Assembly (NCBI RefSeq): GCF_002078875.1
Contig: NC_034414.1
Coordinates: 35,672,826-35,736,825, forward strand
DNA length: 64,000 nt
Origin: Numida meleagris
Lineage: Eukaryota > Chordata > Aves > Galliformes > Numididae
Direction: 5' to 3'
A model generated the notes under the pieces. That model worked only from the letters and a program-made list of their open reading frames with translations, had not been told where the DNA came from and made no database searches. The translations under genes were made by a program, and so were the position numbers. The stretch's first letter is position 1, and each line of letters begins with the position of its first letter. Shown here piece by piece: positions 12,735 through 24,356 of this stretch.

Positions 12735-14556
12735 GTAAGTAATAAAGAATATTTTCTTTTCTTAACAGTCTACCGTTATTGCAATTTTTAATTCATTGTA
12801 AGCTAAAAGGGCTTGCTGCACTGACTTATTTTGTTAATTGCTTAGGTGTGCCGTTTTTTTTTAGTGTTCTTTAAAATTAACAGAATTATACGATGAGAAC
12901 AGAATTATATGATGATTACATTAGTTATTCTAAATAGATTGTAGTCTGTTATTTCCCCTCTATGTAGGAAATTTAATTGGAGGAATCTCCTTTTTTTCTG
13001 TTATTAGCACTGCAGTATTAGCACTTGGAAATGTATCATAGTTGTTTATAGGGGTGGAAAAAAGCGTACCTTGATTTCGTAAAGTCTTACATACATTCAG
13101 AATAGGCTTTAGAAATCACACGTCTGTGGAACATTATGGTGAACCTCTTTGAAATATTTTTCAAATTCTTTTTGAACTACGTGTAGATGAAAAGGTTAAT
13201 TGTGTTTACAAATGTTTCGGACTCGAAAATGTGACTACATTGTTCCCCTTTTAAAGAATATCTTTCTTGAGATCAATTGGGGCAGTTGGACTGGCAGCAA
13301 ACTGTTTTAGGAAAGTACTGCTACACATTTTTGCCATGCTTTTTTGTTGAAAATATGTCAGTATTGCTGTAAGTCTAACGCTTCAACCTTGACTTGGTAA
13401 ATGTATGTTACACTAGAAATGTTGTATTTTTGGATGACATCTGCAGACATGTTTTTTGATATTTTTGTTATAATTTTCAGGCAAATCCCTTGTATAATGT
13501 AGTTATGTTTTCTTTTTCTTATCAATGTAAGATTTTCCGAGCTGAGTGGGACAGGCTTTGGTAATTACGTGTCACTAATAAATTACGTATTACTGTAATT
13601 TATTGTAAATAAGAACAGAAGTCTTTCTTTTGAAACAAACCTTTCTACACAGTAGGGTATGGCAAAAATGTGAGTATGTGTAACACCAGCTTATGAAAAA
13701 TCATTTTGAGAGAGGAAGCTAAGGTTCTTTGGTACTTGAATAATTGTTGGTATAGTATGGATTCATCTAATTCTCATACCAATGTTAACGATTTTGTTGC
13801 AAGAGACACGTTTCCCCACTTTTCCACTGTAAAACTGTATTCTGGAATTCTGTTTATGTTGAGAGATTCTGAGATATCTGAACCCAACTGCAAGTGTATT
13901 TCAAATTTTAAGCCAGTGTCAGCTTCTTGCTGTGTGTAATTTGAGGTCACAAGTAGCACTTATTTGTTGTAAATTTCTGTAATTCGTTATTTTTTTCCTT
14001 AGTCCTTTTCCAATTGCTTGCTTCTTCTTAAAACACAAATAATATCCACTGGACCTTTGAAAATTTGTGTTAAAACAGGTGCACCGGGCTTATTCATAAT
14101 TTTTTATTATTTGACTAATAAGATTAGATGTTATAAGATCATGAAAACGTCTTCCATCCCCCAGAACTTCATGAATCTATGATCGGTATTAATTTTACAT
14201 ATATGCTAAGAACATTTTGCAAGCAATGGAAAATCTTACAAATTTCCCTGTCTCATTGTTAGTTACCTACAAGCCAACAAGTTGATCAAGATGGTCTGTT
14301 AAAGACTGTTAAATAGAAATAAATAATTCTATCTAAAAACAGAAATCATTTTTGTGTTTAGATAGTTTCCACTTTATTATGAAAAGATAATTCTTTGCAA
14401 TAATACATGTAAATAGGAATTTTATTGAATATTTTCTCACTTTCTGTTTCTCTGTAGATATCTTATCTGTACTTCTTATAGTTGGAAAAAGACTTAGCAG
14501 CACTTTATTCAGTATTTCTTTCTAAATGTATGGGGAAATGTCACTTATTTCTATAG
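12735..14556 (+). other. ARHGAP5: ARHGAP5 intron, 1.8 kb
   Basis: AT-rich intron with no recognised transposon. It contains an imperfect 19-bp tandem duplication (12879-12916). The overlapping open frames near 13706-13959 on both strands show no family resemblance. Confidence 0.9.
12879..12916. repeat. 19-bp imperfect tandem duplication
   Basis: AACAGAATTATACGATGAG is followed directly by AACAGAATTATATGATGAT, with two differences. Confidence 0.85.
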
Positions 14557-14662
14557 AGATCTTGGATAAGACAGAACGGCTCCATGAGTTAAAAGAAATT
14601 GTGAAGAAGTTCCACCCAGTGAACTACGATGTCTTCAAATACGTGATAACGCATCTGAACAG
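14557..14662 (+). CDS. ARHGAP5: ARHGAP5 coding exon, middle helices of the RhoGAP domain
   Basis: Seen: 106 nt, with an acceptor at TTTCTATAG and the donor GTTTCG (a weak +3 to +6 match, but the only one that keeps the frame). Entry is phase 1 and exit phase 2, which gives the codon AGG across the last junction. It encodes KILDKTERLHELKEIVKKFH and PVNYDVFKYVITHLNR. The AG two bases further on (14557-14558) would break the frame, so 14557 is chosen as the exon start. These helices support the catalytic core. The sequence around VNYDVFKYVITHLNR favours p190-B over p190-A. Confidence 0.93.
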
Positions 14663-14949
14663 GTTTCGTATTTTTCTACTACAGTTTTGTTTAATTTTTA
14701 ACATTAAAAAAAAAAACCAGAATTGAAAATGTCTTGCTGCATTTCTCCTCTGTTAGTATAAATGTTGAAAATGAAAATAGGAATTAGAGGTTGATACATT
14801 ATGATGTCCGATATAATTGATGCATAAATATCTACCATCATAGCTATTGTAGAGATATAAAAATGATTGCTGTAAGGAGCAAAATAACTTCATAGTGAAT
14901 ATGTACAACAGTTGCAGACCTCTTTTCTAAGGAAGCAGCTGTTAATGTT

Positions 14950-15020
14950 ATAGATTAATATAGGCTTGAAGGAACATGGAAGTTATTTGGCCTATTCCCT
15001 GCCCATTAACGGAAGGTCAG
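14950..15020 (-). mobile_element. Possible CR1 tail fragment
   Basis: TAGGCTTGAAGGAACATGGA and CCTATTCCCTGCCCATTAAC resemble the antisense CR1 3' end (GGTTGGAAGGGACCT... CCCTGCC) but are strongly diverged. Confidence 0.5.
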
Positions 15021-15440
15021 ATTCGCGCCTCTAAAATGTAGCATGCAAAACTTCTGCTGAATAACTAAAATGTGGAATAGAACTGTTTTGTAGTGAATTT
15101 CCTTCCTAAATCTTGCCTCTTGCATAGAAATGTATTTTTTTGTCTGTTTTTAAATTTATTTACTAAAATAGTCTTAATGCTTGTAGACATATACTACTTT
15201 ATCTGACACTTCATGTGTCCAAGTGTGCAGTATTTGCTCAAAAATATTAGCTTGCTCATGTTTCTTACTCAGCAAAACTATTGGATTCTCTGAAATCCAC
15301 TCAGAAGGATAGTTAACACCATTATTAAAAGACATAATAAACATTTAGTCGCAGCTAAAATAACTGTATTTTTTTCCCTAGAAAAATCTTTGTTTCCCAG
15401 TACGCTACTATTAAAGATAAACTTGTGATTTTTTTTTTTA

Positions 15441-15624
15441 AGACAGAACCGCAGAATTGTTGAGATTGTAAGGGACCTCTGAAGATTTAGTGCACCCCTC
15501 TTGCTTTGGTAGGATCTGCAAGAACAGATTGCATAGGATGATGTCCAGTTGGGTTTTGAGTATCTCTAACTATGGAGACTCCACAACCTCTCTGGGCAAC
15601 CTGCTAGTGTGCAATCACCCTCAC

Positions 15625-15659
<35 letters not shown>

Positions 15660-16125
15660 GTTTTTTATGTTCAGACAGAACATTATGTGTTTTAATTTGT
15701 GCTTGTTACATCTTGTCCTGTCACTTGGGTGCCACTCAGAATTCTGAGTCTTGGTCCATCTTTTTTACACCCTCCTGTGAGATGCTTAGAACCATTGATA
15801 AGATTCTCTCTGAGCTTTTCAAGAGTAAGTAGTCCCAGTTGCTCAGCCTTTCGTCATTTGAGAGATCTTCTGTCTGTGTGCCCCTTCAGTGGGCTCCTTC
15901 CAGTATGTCTGCCTCTCTCCTGTATTGGAGAGGCCAGAGTCTAGGATGCCGGAAGTGCAGTGCAGAGTAGAGGGGAGAGATTACTTCCCTTGACGTACTC
16001 CCATCACTTGTCCTAATGCAGCCCTGGTACATTGGGCCACGTTTGCCACATGGGCGTATTTCTGCATTGTGTTCAATGTACTACCCGCAAAGACTGTTGA
16101 GTCCTTCCTCTCCAGTGGTGTTTTT
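15441..16125 (-). mobile_element. CR1 LINE fragment, antisense, with internal poly-A expansion
   Basis: Reverse-complement CR1 3' region. From left to right: a degenerate tail (GAATTGTTGAGATTGTAAGG), GGAGACTCCACAACCTCTCT, GGGCAACCTG, then CCCTCACTGTAAA running into A30, then GCTTTTCAAGAGTAAGTAGT, AGCCTTTCGTCATTTGAGAG and the region homologous to the last part of the reverse transcriptase frame, ending near GAGTCCTTCCTCTCC. The copy is 5'-truncated, as is usual for CR1. Open frames at 15490-15944 are chance frames within it. Confidence 0.88.
15628..15657. repeat. A30 homopolymer inside CR1
   Basis: Thirty uninterrupted A residues at the place where CR1 copies normally have CACGGTAAAGAATTT; the copy at 42.5 kb has only four A here. 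Confidence 0.95.
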
Positions 16126-16332
16126 TAGCCAGCTGGATAATTTTGTGTATATACCAGTAGGCCTTTCATGATCTTTAAACTGCTTTTCAGGCTCTTTTGC
16201 AGGCACAACATTCTGACTTTGGGCATCTAATATAGGGGTTGAAATGAGACTTTTTAAACTCCCTATTTAGTCAGTGAAATCAGACTTCTCTTCTAGGCGT
16301 TCTCCATTGCTGTTTGGAAGGAGTCTTCTTAT

Positions 16333-16915
16333 TCTGGGTCATAACAACCACATACAGCAATATAAATGGGGAAAAGCAGCTGAAAATTTGCCTGGCAGAA
16401 AAGGACCTGGGGGTGTTGGTTAACAGCCATCAGTGGGCCCAGGTGGCCAGAGAGGCCAATGGCCGTGGAAATTGTTTGGCCAGCAGGACCAGGGAAGTGA
16501 TTGTCCCTCTGTATTTGGCACTGGTGAGCCTGCACCTCAAGTACTGTGTTCGGTTTTGGGCCCCTTGCCATGAGAAGGGCATTGAGGTGCTGGAGCATGT
16601 GCAGAGAAACACTGAATCTGGTGAATGGATTGAGACTGCACCAAGGAAGTTGTTGGTTTCTCTTCTCAGGTGACAAGAGGTAGAATGTAGGGCAAAGGCC
16701 TCAGGTTAGGCCAGGGGAGGTTTAGATTAGATATCAGTAAGAATTCTGTCACAGAAAAGGTGGTTAGGAATTGAAATGGGCTGGTTGGAAAGGTGGTGGA
16801 GGTGTTGTTAGAGGTCTGTGGATGTTGCACTTACGGATGTGGTTTGGACTTGTAGGGTTAGGTGGATTGTTGTATTTGATGATCTTAAATGTCTTTTCCA
16901 ATGTAAGTGATTCTA
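16333..16915 (+). mobile_element. CR1 LINE fragment, sense
   Basis: Clear CR1 3' region with remains of the reverse transcriptase frame: GAAAAGGACCTGGGGGTGTT, GGGCCCAGGTGGCCAGAGAG, GGCCAGCAGGACCAGGGAAG, CTCAAGTACTGTGTTCGGTT. A 3' UTR tail (GATGATCTTAAATGTCTTTT, TGATTCTATT) follows. The 119-codon open frame at 16314-16673 is this relic and not a host gene. The copy is 5'-truncated and lies in opposite orientation to the neighbouring copy at 15441-16125. Confidence 0.92.
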
Positions 16916-19403
16916 TTTTCATTGAATGTATGGGAAGCTTTGCAACTTAGGCACTTACTTTTACACTTCTCTCAATCACAAATATAGCTTGTATTTTTCC
17001 TTTGCAGGGAAATGCATCGATTTATTTAGTGCAGTGCACAGTAAAATTCAGTTTTCTAGCCCTCGAATAGAATCACGAGTGGATAGAACTATTTCTTGGA
17101 TTTATATATTGTATACTTACAGATGTACCGAGGTAAAACAAAACATCACGAACTTGACGTAAATCACGTTAAATGTTTCAATAATTCTTAACGGACCAGA
17201 TTCCTTGAATTCACTGGCAGAGTGTCAATCTCAGAATTTTCAGAAATCTTCGGCTGATCACGTATTAGCATAGCATAGATGAGAGTAACAAAGGTCTAAT
17301 TGCAGTGTCAAGTACCTGGATTGCTGCAAGTAAAAGAGCTAAATACAGTTTTTAATGATCTCTAATGCATGCATGTATACAGACAAATGAAATATATACG
17401 TCACAAAGCTTACTGGAGAACAGGAATAATGCCTGTTGGCCTTTGCTCTAAAGTCCATTCTCATCCTTTTAAAGATAAACAGAAGAAACTGATATAGGAA
17501 GAAAAACTTGAATGAAAATGCTAAGTAAAGGGAAAGCTTTTATTTTTTAATTTACTCTCCTTGAGCGAAATTAAAATGGTACTCTCTTAGGAAAGCAAGT
17601 ATGAATATCACCTTCATTCAGGAAGTGTCCAAATATCCTCTGGACCAAATTTATTCAGAACAGGTTGAGAGAGGCAGCATTTGTGTACCCTTAGCTATTT
17701 GGAATAAGTAGTGCACATGCTAAAATACAAGTCAGTCTTTTATAGTCAACACTGTACATTAATTGTAAATGAGTGAAAATATTTTCTTATAGCAATAATT
17801 GTAGTGTTTACTATGGTTTACACAACTTTTCAATCTATGAACTGTCATCAGAAAATTCTTGCAGTCTGCTCTTGCTGATCATCAAAATAGTAATTGACAA
17901 GTTGTTGAAGTTCTTTTTGCATTCTAATTCTGCAGAACTGTATCTCAGTTACCTTTATTCTTTATACTGTGTCATAGGAATTGCATATTCTCAACTGAAT
18001 ATCTTAAGTGTTAATCAGATTTATCAACACATAATTTTTCATGCATCTCACTAATTACTACTAGATAAAATTGTAATGTTACTTTAGAATGAAGAATATT
18101 TTTATGAAAACGGAACATCTTGATTCTAGCCTATTATGAATAAGATTGCATTTTTCTGAGGAAACATTCAGTTGTAGATGATATATCCAGTAACAGGTTT
18201 TTTCTTTCTTGACAATTTTGTTGTAATAATGAATTTGGAGTAAAAATGAACAACCTTTTTCAGCCCCTGATTAAATCAGAAAACTTCGGAGAAGAACCCA
18301 ACTGGGAACCTTTGGTTTATACACTGAAAGCTAAAACAAAAATGTATTTATCTTTAATTACATTATGATACTATATAGAGAAAATTAAAAAACACAAGTA
18401 CAAGTAGAATGACAACAGAAAACTAATTTGTGGAAAAATGTATGTAGAAAAGTTTTACATTTTAATAACATTTGTTTTTGTCATTAGGAGTTCACAATAC
18501 AATAACTTAAAAAAATAAAAACGTAGTCTTGTATTGAAGTTTAAAGCTAAATATGTTGGCGAGATTCATAGATTCAGTTGTAGGAGTTGATCACCTAGGT
18601 CATTATCCTGTGGATTGATGTCATGCTTAGTGGAGATCATTCAGAATTTCAGAGAGAATATCTTCTACAGCATATCATTTGAGTTTAATGACTTCATTGA
18701 AGCAGCAAAGTTTTCATTAAGTGTGATACATCTTCCTTGCAGATAATTTTACCAGAAGCTTCTGCAGAGTTTTACTGGGAGAAGATTGTCATCTTACATG
18801 TCATACTGTGTTTGTAAGATAAATAAAGGAGTGCAGTTATACCTCTGCACCTGTACTTCACCCAGTAAACACATTAGAGCTTGTTTTTCCCGTAGCTCCT
18901 GTTAGTAGTATGTCTTCTGCCTGAGCAGAGTCCATGTTGGAAGCAGTCAAGCCATCATGCTTACAAATATGCTTCTGTGCTCCTTGCATAGTATATGATA
19001 CTTAAATATTCTCTGGGTTAGAGAGAGGATGGATTTGTGTTCTAGTAGGCAGATAGTCTTATTAATCCTTAATACATTATTTTTATTTTAATAAGTTAGT
19101 AGTGTTTAATAGCACTGGCACTACTAAAAATAGAAATCTTTTATTTGAATTGCCTGCTTTTGTTCCAGTAGCCCCCAGATGAAACAAGCATTCTCTTCTT
19201 AAGATGTTCAAAGTATTTTGCATGTTTGTTCTGGTGCAAGAAATGATAAAAATAAATTTTATCAGATGTTGTTTTACTCCTGTTGTTCATACAGGACTGA
19301 CCTATGGAAATGGATTTAGTGAATCCATTCTTTGCAGAATTTCCAAGGCTAGGCTCATTCTTTTTCTAAACATTTTCCTATCAAAATAATGCTTACAAAG
19401 TTT

Positions 19404-19455
19404 GTAGAATCACTTAGGTTAGAAAAGACCTTCAAGACCATCAAGCCCAATGGTT
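19404..19455 (-). mobile_element. CR1 3'-tail fragment
   Basis: AGAATCACTTAGGTTAGAAA and AGACCTTCAAGACCATCAAG match the antisense 3' terminus of CR1-type elements common in birds. Only the tail is present. Confidence 0.75.
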
Positions 19456-20037
19456 GGTTTGAGCGCGATAGTTCATGGGGTAATCTAGTACCTGTGTTAC
19501 AACTCTGAAATTCCTTTGTTTCTATGGCTCAGCATGACATACAGCTTTGATGCAAGCTTCTTTTGGGGATCTTATATTTTCTCTTCCTTAAATAGTGTCC
19601 GTTCTCTCCTAGGTAAACTGTTTTCTAAATACAGTTTGCCATCCTATAATAGACTAGTATTTTGTTACCAAGCTTTTGGATTTGGGTGTTTTATTTGGTT
19701 TTCTATTTATTTATTTTATTGGTTTGGTTTGGTTGGTTGATTGGCTTTTTTTTTTTTGTGGTATCACACAATTTGAATTCATTCTAGAGAATCAAGTTGA
19801 CCTTGATTGTAAATGTATTACTTCTGTAAACTTTATACATTATTCATTGAATTCTTTTTCTTGAGGTATTTCATAATAATGCACTCAGGAACTGATCTCT
19901 GTGGCTCTCTATTGAAACGGATCCCTAATTAAAACTTTTTTTTTACACTGTTGTAGTTTATATAGACTGTCTTGACATTGAATAATGTTTTGTTTTTTTC
20001 TTTTAATTCCAGTGTTTATGATACTATTCTGGTGGAT

Positions 20038-20162
20038 AATCATAGAATCTTAGAATGGCCTGGGTTGAGAAGGACGATAATGATAATCTAGTTTCAACCC
20101 CCCTGCTTGTGTGCAGCACTGCCAACCACTAGACCAGACTGCCCAGAGCCACATCCAACCTG
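20038..20162 (-). mobile_element. CR1 3'-end fragment
   Basis: Starts with AATCATAGAATCTTAGAATG (reverse complement of the CR1 terminal octamer repeat), then TTTCAACCCCCCTGCTTGTG, CACTAGACCAGACTGCCCAG and CACATCCAACCTGG. It is an antisense, short, 5'-truncated copy. Confidence 0.93.
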
Positions 20163-21272
20163 GAAAGCTGGATTAATTGGCACTGAGACAGAGTTACAAC
20201 CTGTCAGTTCTTTTCTGGTCTAATTTCCACCCTCTCCCATTCAGTTGTTCCTGTGAAGTTCTGGAAATCTAGAACTGAGGTTGAATTCATTTAATTTATT
20301 AAAATGGGAAAAACAGGAAAACAAAGCAAAAAAGCTCCACCTATTTTGCTAGGGTAGTGTTCTGCTGTTTCACTAAACAGATTGGCTCACAGAGTAGTGT
20401 GAGAAGTGCCAAATGTAACAAGTGTAAGGAGAGAAGCATGCGCTTCTCTGTACATGATAGTGAGAGACAGTGGGGAAATAATTCCTCCTTTTGATGGTGA
20501 TGCACAGAGTTAGGTTAATTTTGTTTTTTGAAACCGTTCCTCAGGTCTTCTGTTGGCAAATCAGCATTCTAATAGGGAATTGATTTTTTTTTTTTAACCT
20601 AAAATTATGTTGCTTGATATTAACTAGGTCGACTGTTGTCTTTCAGTTGCTTCATTTTGCATCTTTTCTAAGAACTTCAATAGTTCATATATTTAAAAAT
20701 ATTTTACTTCTAAAAACTCAATCTTAGCTTTGTTTAGGAACTTATGTGAATATGAAGAGCACGATTCATATGGACTAATATTAATAGTTAAAATCTTAAT
20801 CATAACATACTTGTAAAAAAAAAATACTTCCAGGTACCTTGTTTTGCCTTGTCCCTCATGGTTAATAAATATGATATTCATAAACTTCCTGACCAGAGTT
20901 TGATCGTAGTTGAAGCAGTTGCTGTTAGCGTGTTACGTAGATAACCTATCTCATACTAATTTAGCATCTAGTGAAATACAGTAAGTGCCTACAAGAAGAA
21001 AATGAACATAGAAATAAAAAGCTAGCTCACTGATTAGACATTGCTTTGGGAGAATACTGCAGTAATTGCTGGAGTTGCAGTGTTATCTGCTTAGATCATC
21101 AAAGCAAAATAGAGATCTTGGAGCAGTGTGACATGGTAATTCATACCATGAATACCAATAATAACATGGCAACAAAATAGGATAAAATGATAAAATAAAT
21201 CCTTTCCCTCTCCCCCAAGGTTGTGATTTGTTCAAAAATAGTATGAACTTTGCTGTATAGATGACAAACAAT

Positions 21273-21312
21273 ATACAATTGTATACAATTGTAATGTAAT
21301 GTAATTGTAATG
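21273..21312. repeat. Short tandem AT-rich repeat upstream of the last exon
   Basis: Two copies of ATACAATTGT followed by AATGTAATGTAATTGTAATG, about 125 bp before the acceptor of the last coding exon. Confidence 0.75.
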
Positions 21313-21437
21313 TGGCTGGTTGAGGAATTTAAAGTTTGTTTATTACTATCACTTCGAAATGTTGGCATGTGTTTAAAGTCTTCTGGTTGATTGCATACTG
21401 TTTTTAATTCATTCTGTGCATGTCATTCTCTTTTCAG

Positions 21438-21768
21438 GGTTAGTCAGCAATATAAAACCAACTTTATGACTGCTGATAACTTATCAATTTGTTTCTGGCC
21501 TACTTTGATGAGACCTGATTTTGAAAACAGAGAGTTCCTTTCTACTACCAAAATCCACCAGTCGATTATAGAGACTTTCATTCAGCAGTGTCAGTTTTTC
21601 TTTTACAATGGAGAGATTGTAGAAGCACCGAACCCAGTGGCATGTCAGCCACCGCCTTCCAACACGGTGCAGATGGTGGAGCCAATGGTACCTCTGCAGT
21701 TACCACCACCGCTGCAGCCTCAGCTGATACAGCCGCAATTACCAGCAGACCCTCTTGGTATTATATAA
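21438..21768 (+). CDS. ARHGAP5: ARHGAP5 last coding exon, end of RhoGAP domain and Pro/Gln-rich tail
   Basis: Seen: acceptor CTCTTTTCAG, then 331 nt ending in TAA (21766-21768). It encodes [20 protein letters not shown] and the rest of the domain ([20 protein letters not shown]...), with the conserved asparagine of TADNLS at 21478-21480. This is the residue that helps position the arginine finger in RhoGAPs. The tail after about residue 205 of this 264-residue segment is low complexity: [12 protein letters not shown], then [18 protein letters not shown], ending DPLGII. This Pro/Gln/Leu tail is typical of p190-B and has PxxP-like stretches that could bind SH3 domains (inference). The five exons together make 264 residues, compared with about 1,500 for the full protein. 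Confidence 0.96.
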
Positions 21769-22082
21769 ATAGAAGATGATTGCAGGCAGCCTGGCACTGG
21801 ACAGTAAAGAAAAGCTATAGACATGCATGTTTCAGGATACAGTAATGTACTTCATATTTATGAAAAATAATTCTCATCCCGCTGGTTGGACATTTTTTTT
21901 GTTATATCCCTTACTGTGTTCCTCATTTGTACACACTGCAGATAAAAACTATGTGGTAAGCATGACGGGAGAGGTTTAATTTTTAAAAGCAAAAATAGCT
22001 ATAAAGTACAAAGCTGCTGCTGCATGATACTTTATTGCAATCACTATATCATTCCTGTGACAGTTTGTCACAATATATTGTG

Positions 22083-22088
22083 AATAAA
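22083..22088 (+). terminator. AATAAA polyadenylation signal, proximal candidate
   Basis: First canonical AATAAA after the stop codon, about 315 nt into the 3' UTR. A T-rich stretch (TTTTTCT) follows immediately. Confidence 0.4.
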
Positions 22089-23638
22089 ATTTTTCTATAG
22101 AAATTTAATGATTAAAAAATTACATTTATGAAACATTCAGTGCTTACAGCCTGCTTTATGGCTGTTTTTGTTATTTAACATGCTATTTTTGGCAGTTTTA
22201 TTCACATTCAAGCATTCTGTGTAAACAACGAAAGCCCAGCTATAGTTTATTTTGTAATCTCCTGGCTACTTACGTGATGGTAGGCTTAGGATGGTTTATG
22301 GAAGAATGCAAAATGCACTGTTAAGAATTTTACAATGCCTCACCTTCCATCTTTACTTGTAAGTAAACCTGTGGACAGTTTGTTAAGGGTGGGTGAACTT
22401 GCTTATTATTTCTTACAGCACAATACCAAGGACATGCTTGTTGTAAAAGTGAGTTTCAAATATTGTACAAAAATTTTGATGTTGCCTACTTATTTCTTTA
22501 TGTTCCGTTCCTTATCTAAACATTTTGTAAAACTGTTAATTCTGTAAACAGCTGCATGTTTAAAAGATCATTGATGGTCTTGTAAACTTAATCTAATATA
22601 TTTTAGATATTTTAATTTTTCCCACTTGGGAATACATTTAGTGTTTAGAAGATAGTTCATGGCATTTTCATACAAGGTTATATAACTTTTCATACATAAA
22701 CATGAACTTTGTTGTAGTAAAATTCTCTAAACCAAACAATGTTTTAATCTAGGACTTCAATTAATCTATTCTTTAAATCTATTTTTATGTGACCCTTTAA
22801 AGATATACAAAAATGCATTGCTAATACATAGCAATAAATACTTTGGGTACTGACAGTTAACTTCTTTGGAGTATGTATATATAAAATCACATAAACTTGT
22901 ATTCATTTTTTTTTCCTGTGGTATGTTGTACTTAAATTTTAAATGACTGATTTTTTGGTTTTGCACCATTTTTTTTTAAATGTTCTCTTTTTTTTTTTTT
23001 TCGTTTATTTTCCTTCTACATTGGTACCAATTTTGCTGTAAAAGAATGCTGCTTAATTTAAACAGAACTTCTGGTTAAATATTTTGTTAGTGGTAAAAAT
23101 TTCAGAAGGTTACAAGTTGTAGCAAAGGAGAGACCATAAGCAATCACTATTTGTGAGACTCTTCATAGCAGCTCTTTTTCTTTCATGCTCAGAATACACC
23201 TTTTTAGATCTGCGAAGAAGACGACAGTTTTGGCTCATTCAGCTGCTAGAATGTTTTGTGTAGTTTTAAAAAAGAAGCTTTATGATGGTCACTGTTGTAA
23301 TCTTCACTTATAACAAGATTTAAGATCGTCTTGTATGTATTATAGTAAATAGCTGATTTTGAGTATTAAGGTTCTTAAGAGTTTGATTTGCTCCATTTGC
23401 ATAAAATAAAAATTGCCTTTCCCACTTATGTCCTAGGTATTGTACTTATAATTATGACTTGGATTATCATTCTAGATTACTATGATACCATAAAATCAGC
23501 TGCTGTTTGAAGTACATGTATATTATAAATTATCTTGATATTGTGTTATATTCTTGCAATTAATTATCTTTTTTAAGAAAACAAAAAAGAAAAGTCAACC
23601 CTATTCCTATTGCAAAGCACACAGGAATTAATAGTACA

Positions 23639-23644
23639 ATAAAG
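23639..23644 (+). terminator. AATAAA polyadenylation signal, main candidate
   Basis: GTACAATAAAGTCTGTCCTG followed by T/GT-rich DNA (ACTTGTTCTAC, TCTGTTGTCTATATAG), the usual layout of a cleavage site with a downstream element. Confidence 0.5.
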
Positions 23645-24324
23645 TCTGTCCTGTAAATTGTAGTATTCTTAACTTGTTCTACATTACATCTGTTGTCTAT
23701 ATAGCTTTTATTTATAGTTGTCAGTCTAACATTGGCATGTTTAGCAAAGAAAATGCAACTTCAAGTGTTTTATAAACTATTTCTAAGTTGCTAAAGAATT
23801 TATTTTTCTACTATATATGGTATAGACAATGCATCACCTGTACAGGAAACTAGTCTATTTCTAATAGAAGTAAGCTTAAAAATAAATGCCAGTCATATCC
23901 ATATTTAAAAGTTCTACCTATAAAAGTATCTCCAGTCTTTGTAATGTGAATTACATTTTAAACTTTCTACGAATTCCAAGGTGTTTGCCATACGATTTAT
24001 CTAATCTTTGAATACTAATTTTTAGAGTAATCTACATTCCATTCCGTCAACTTTCACACGAAATTCACAATCAGGTTTATTGTGTATGATGTTATGGATG
24101 AATCACTTCATAATTTCCTGGAAATTAACAAGTACCTTTGGCCAAATATGAAAGTGTTACTACATTTACTGGATAAACCATTAGAAGGAGAAAAAAAAAA
24201 GCGCGGCGTGTGACTCTTGATTGTCACATGGCAGAGTTCCTGCATATTATTTGCATTATACAAGTGTTATATGCAGGAATGTGGATGTGCGTGTATCTGG
24301 ATAATATATACGCTGATATTTTTG

Positions 24325-24356
24325 ATGTGCTTGTGTGTTTATGTACACAAGCACAT
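24325..24356 (+). repeat. 12-bp perfect stem-loop in the distal 3' UTR
   Basis: ATGTGCTTGTGT (24325-24336) and ACACAAGCACAT (24345-24356) are exact reverse complements around an 8-nt loop. The arms are GT/CA-rich, so a purely microsatellite-like origin is possible, but the TGC-containing arms pair without error. Confidence 0.8.

Larger units (their letters stand above)
14663..21437 (+). other. ARHGAP5: ARHGAP5 last intron, 6.8 kb
   Basis: Holds most of the CR1 sequence of the gene: a tail fragment near 14.95 kb, a convergent pair of larger copies at 15.4-16.9 kb, and tails at 19.4 and 20.0 kb. The rest (for example 16920-19400 and 20200-21270) is unique AT-rich DNA in which I see nothing else. 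Confidence 0.88.

Noticed and set aside
14526..14726. 66-codon open frame as a separate gene
   Set aside because: It contains the ARHGAP5 exon 14557-14662, and its ends are intronic.
16314..16676. Open frames of about 115-119 codons on both strands
   Set aside because: They lie inside the sense CR1 fragment and represent decayed reverse transcriptase sequence and its shadow.
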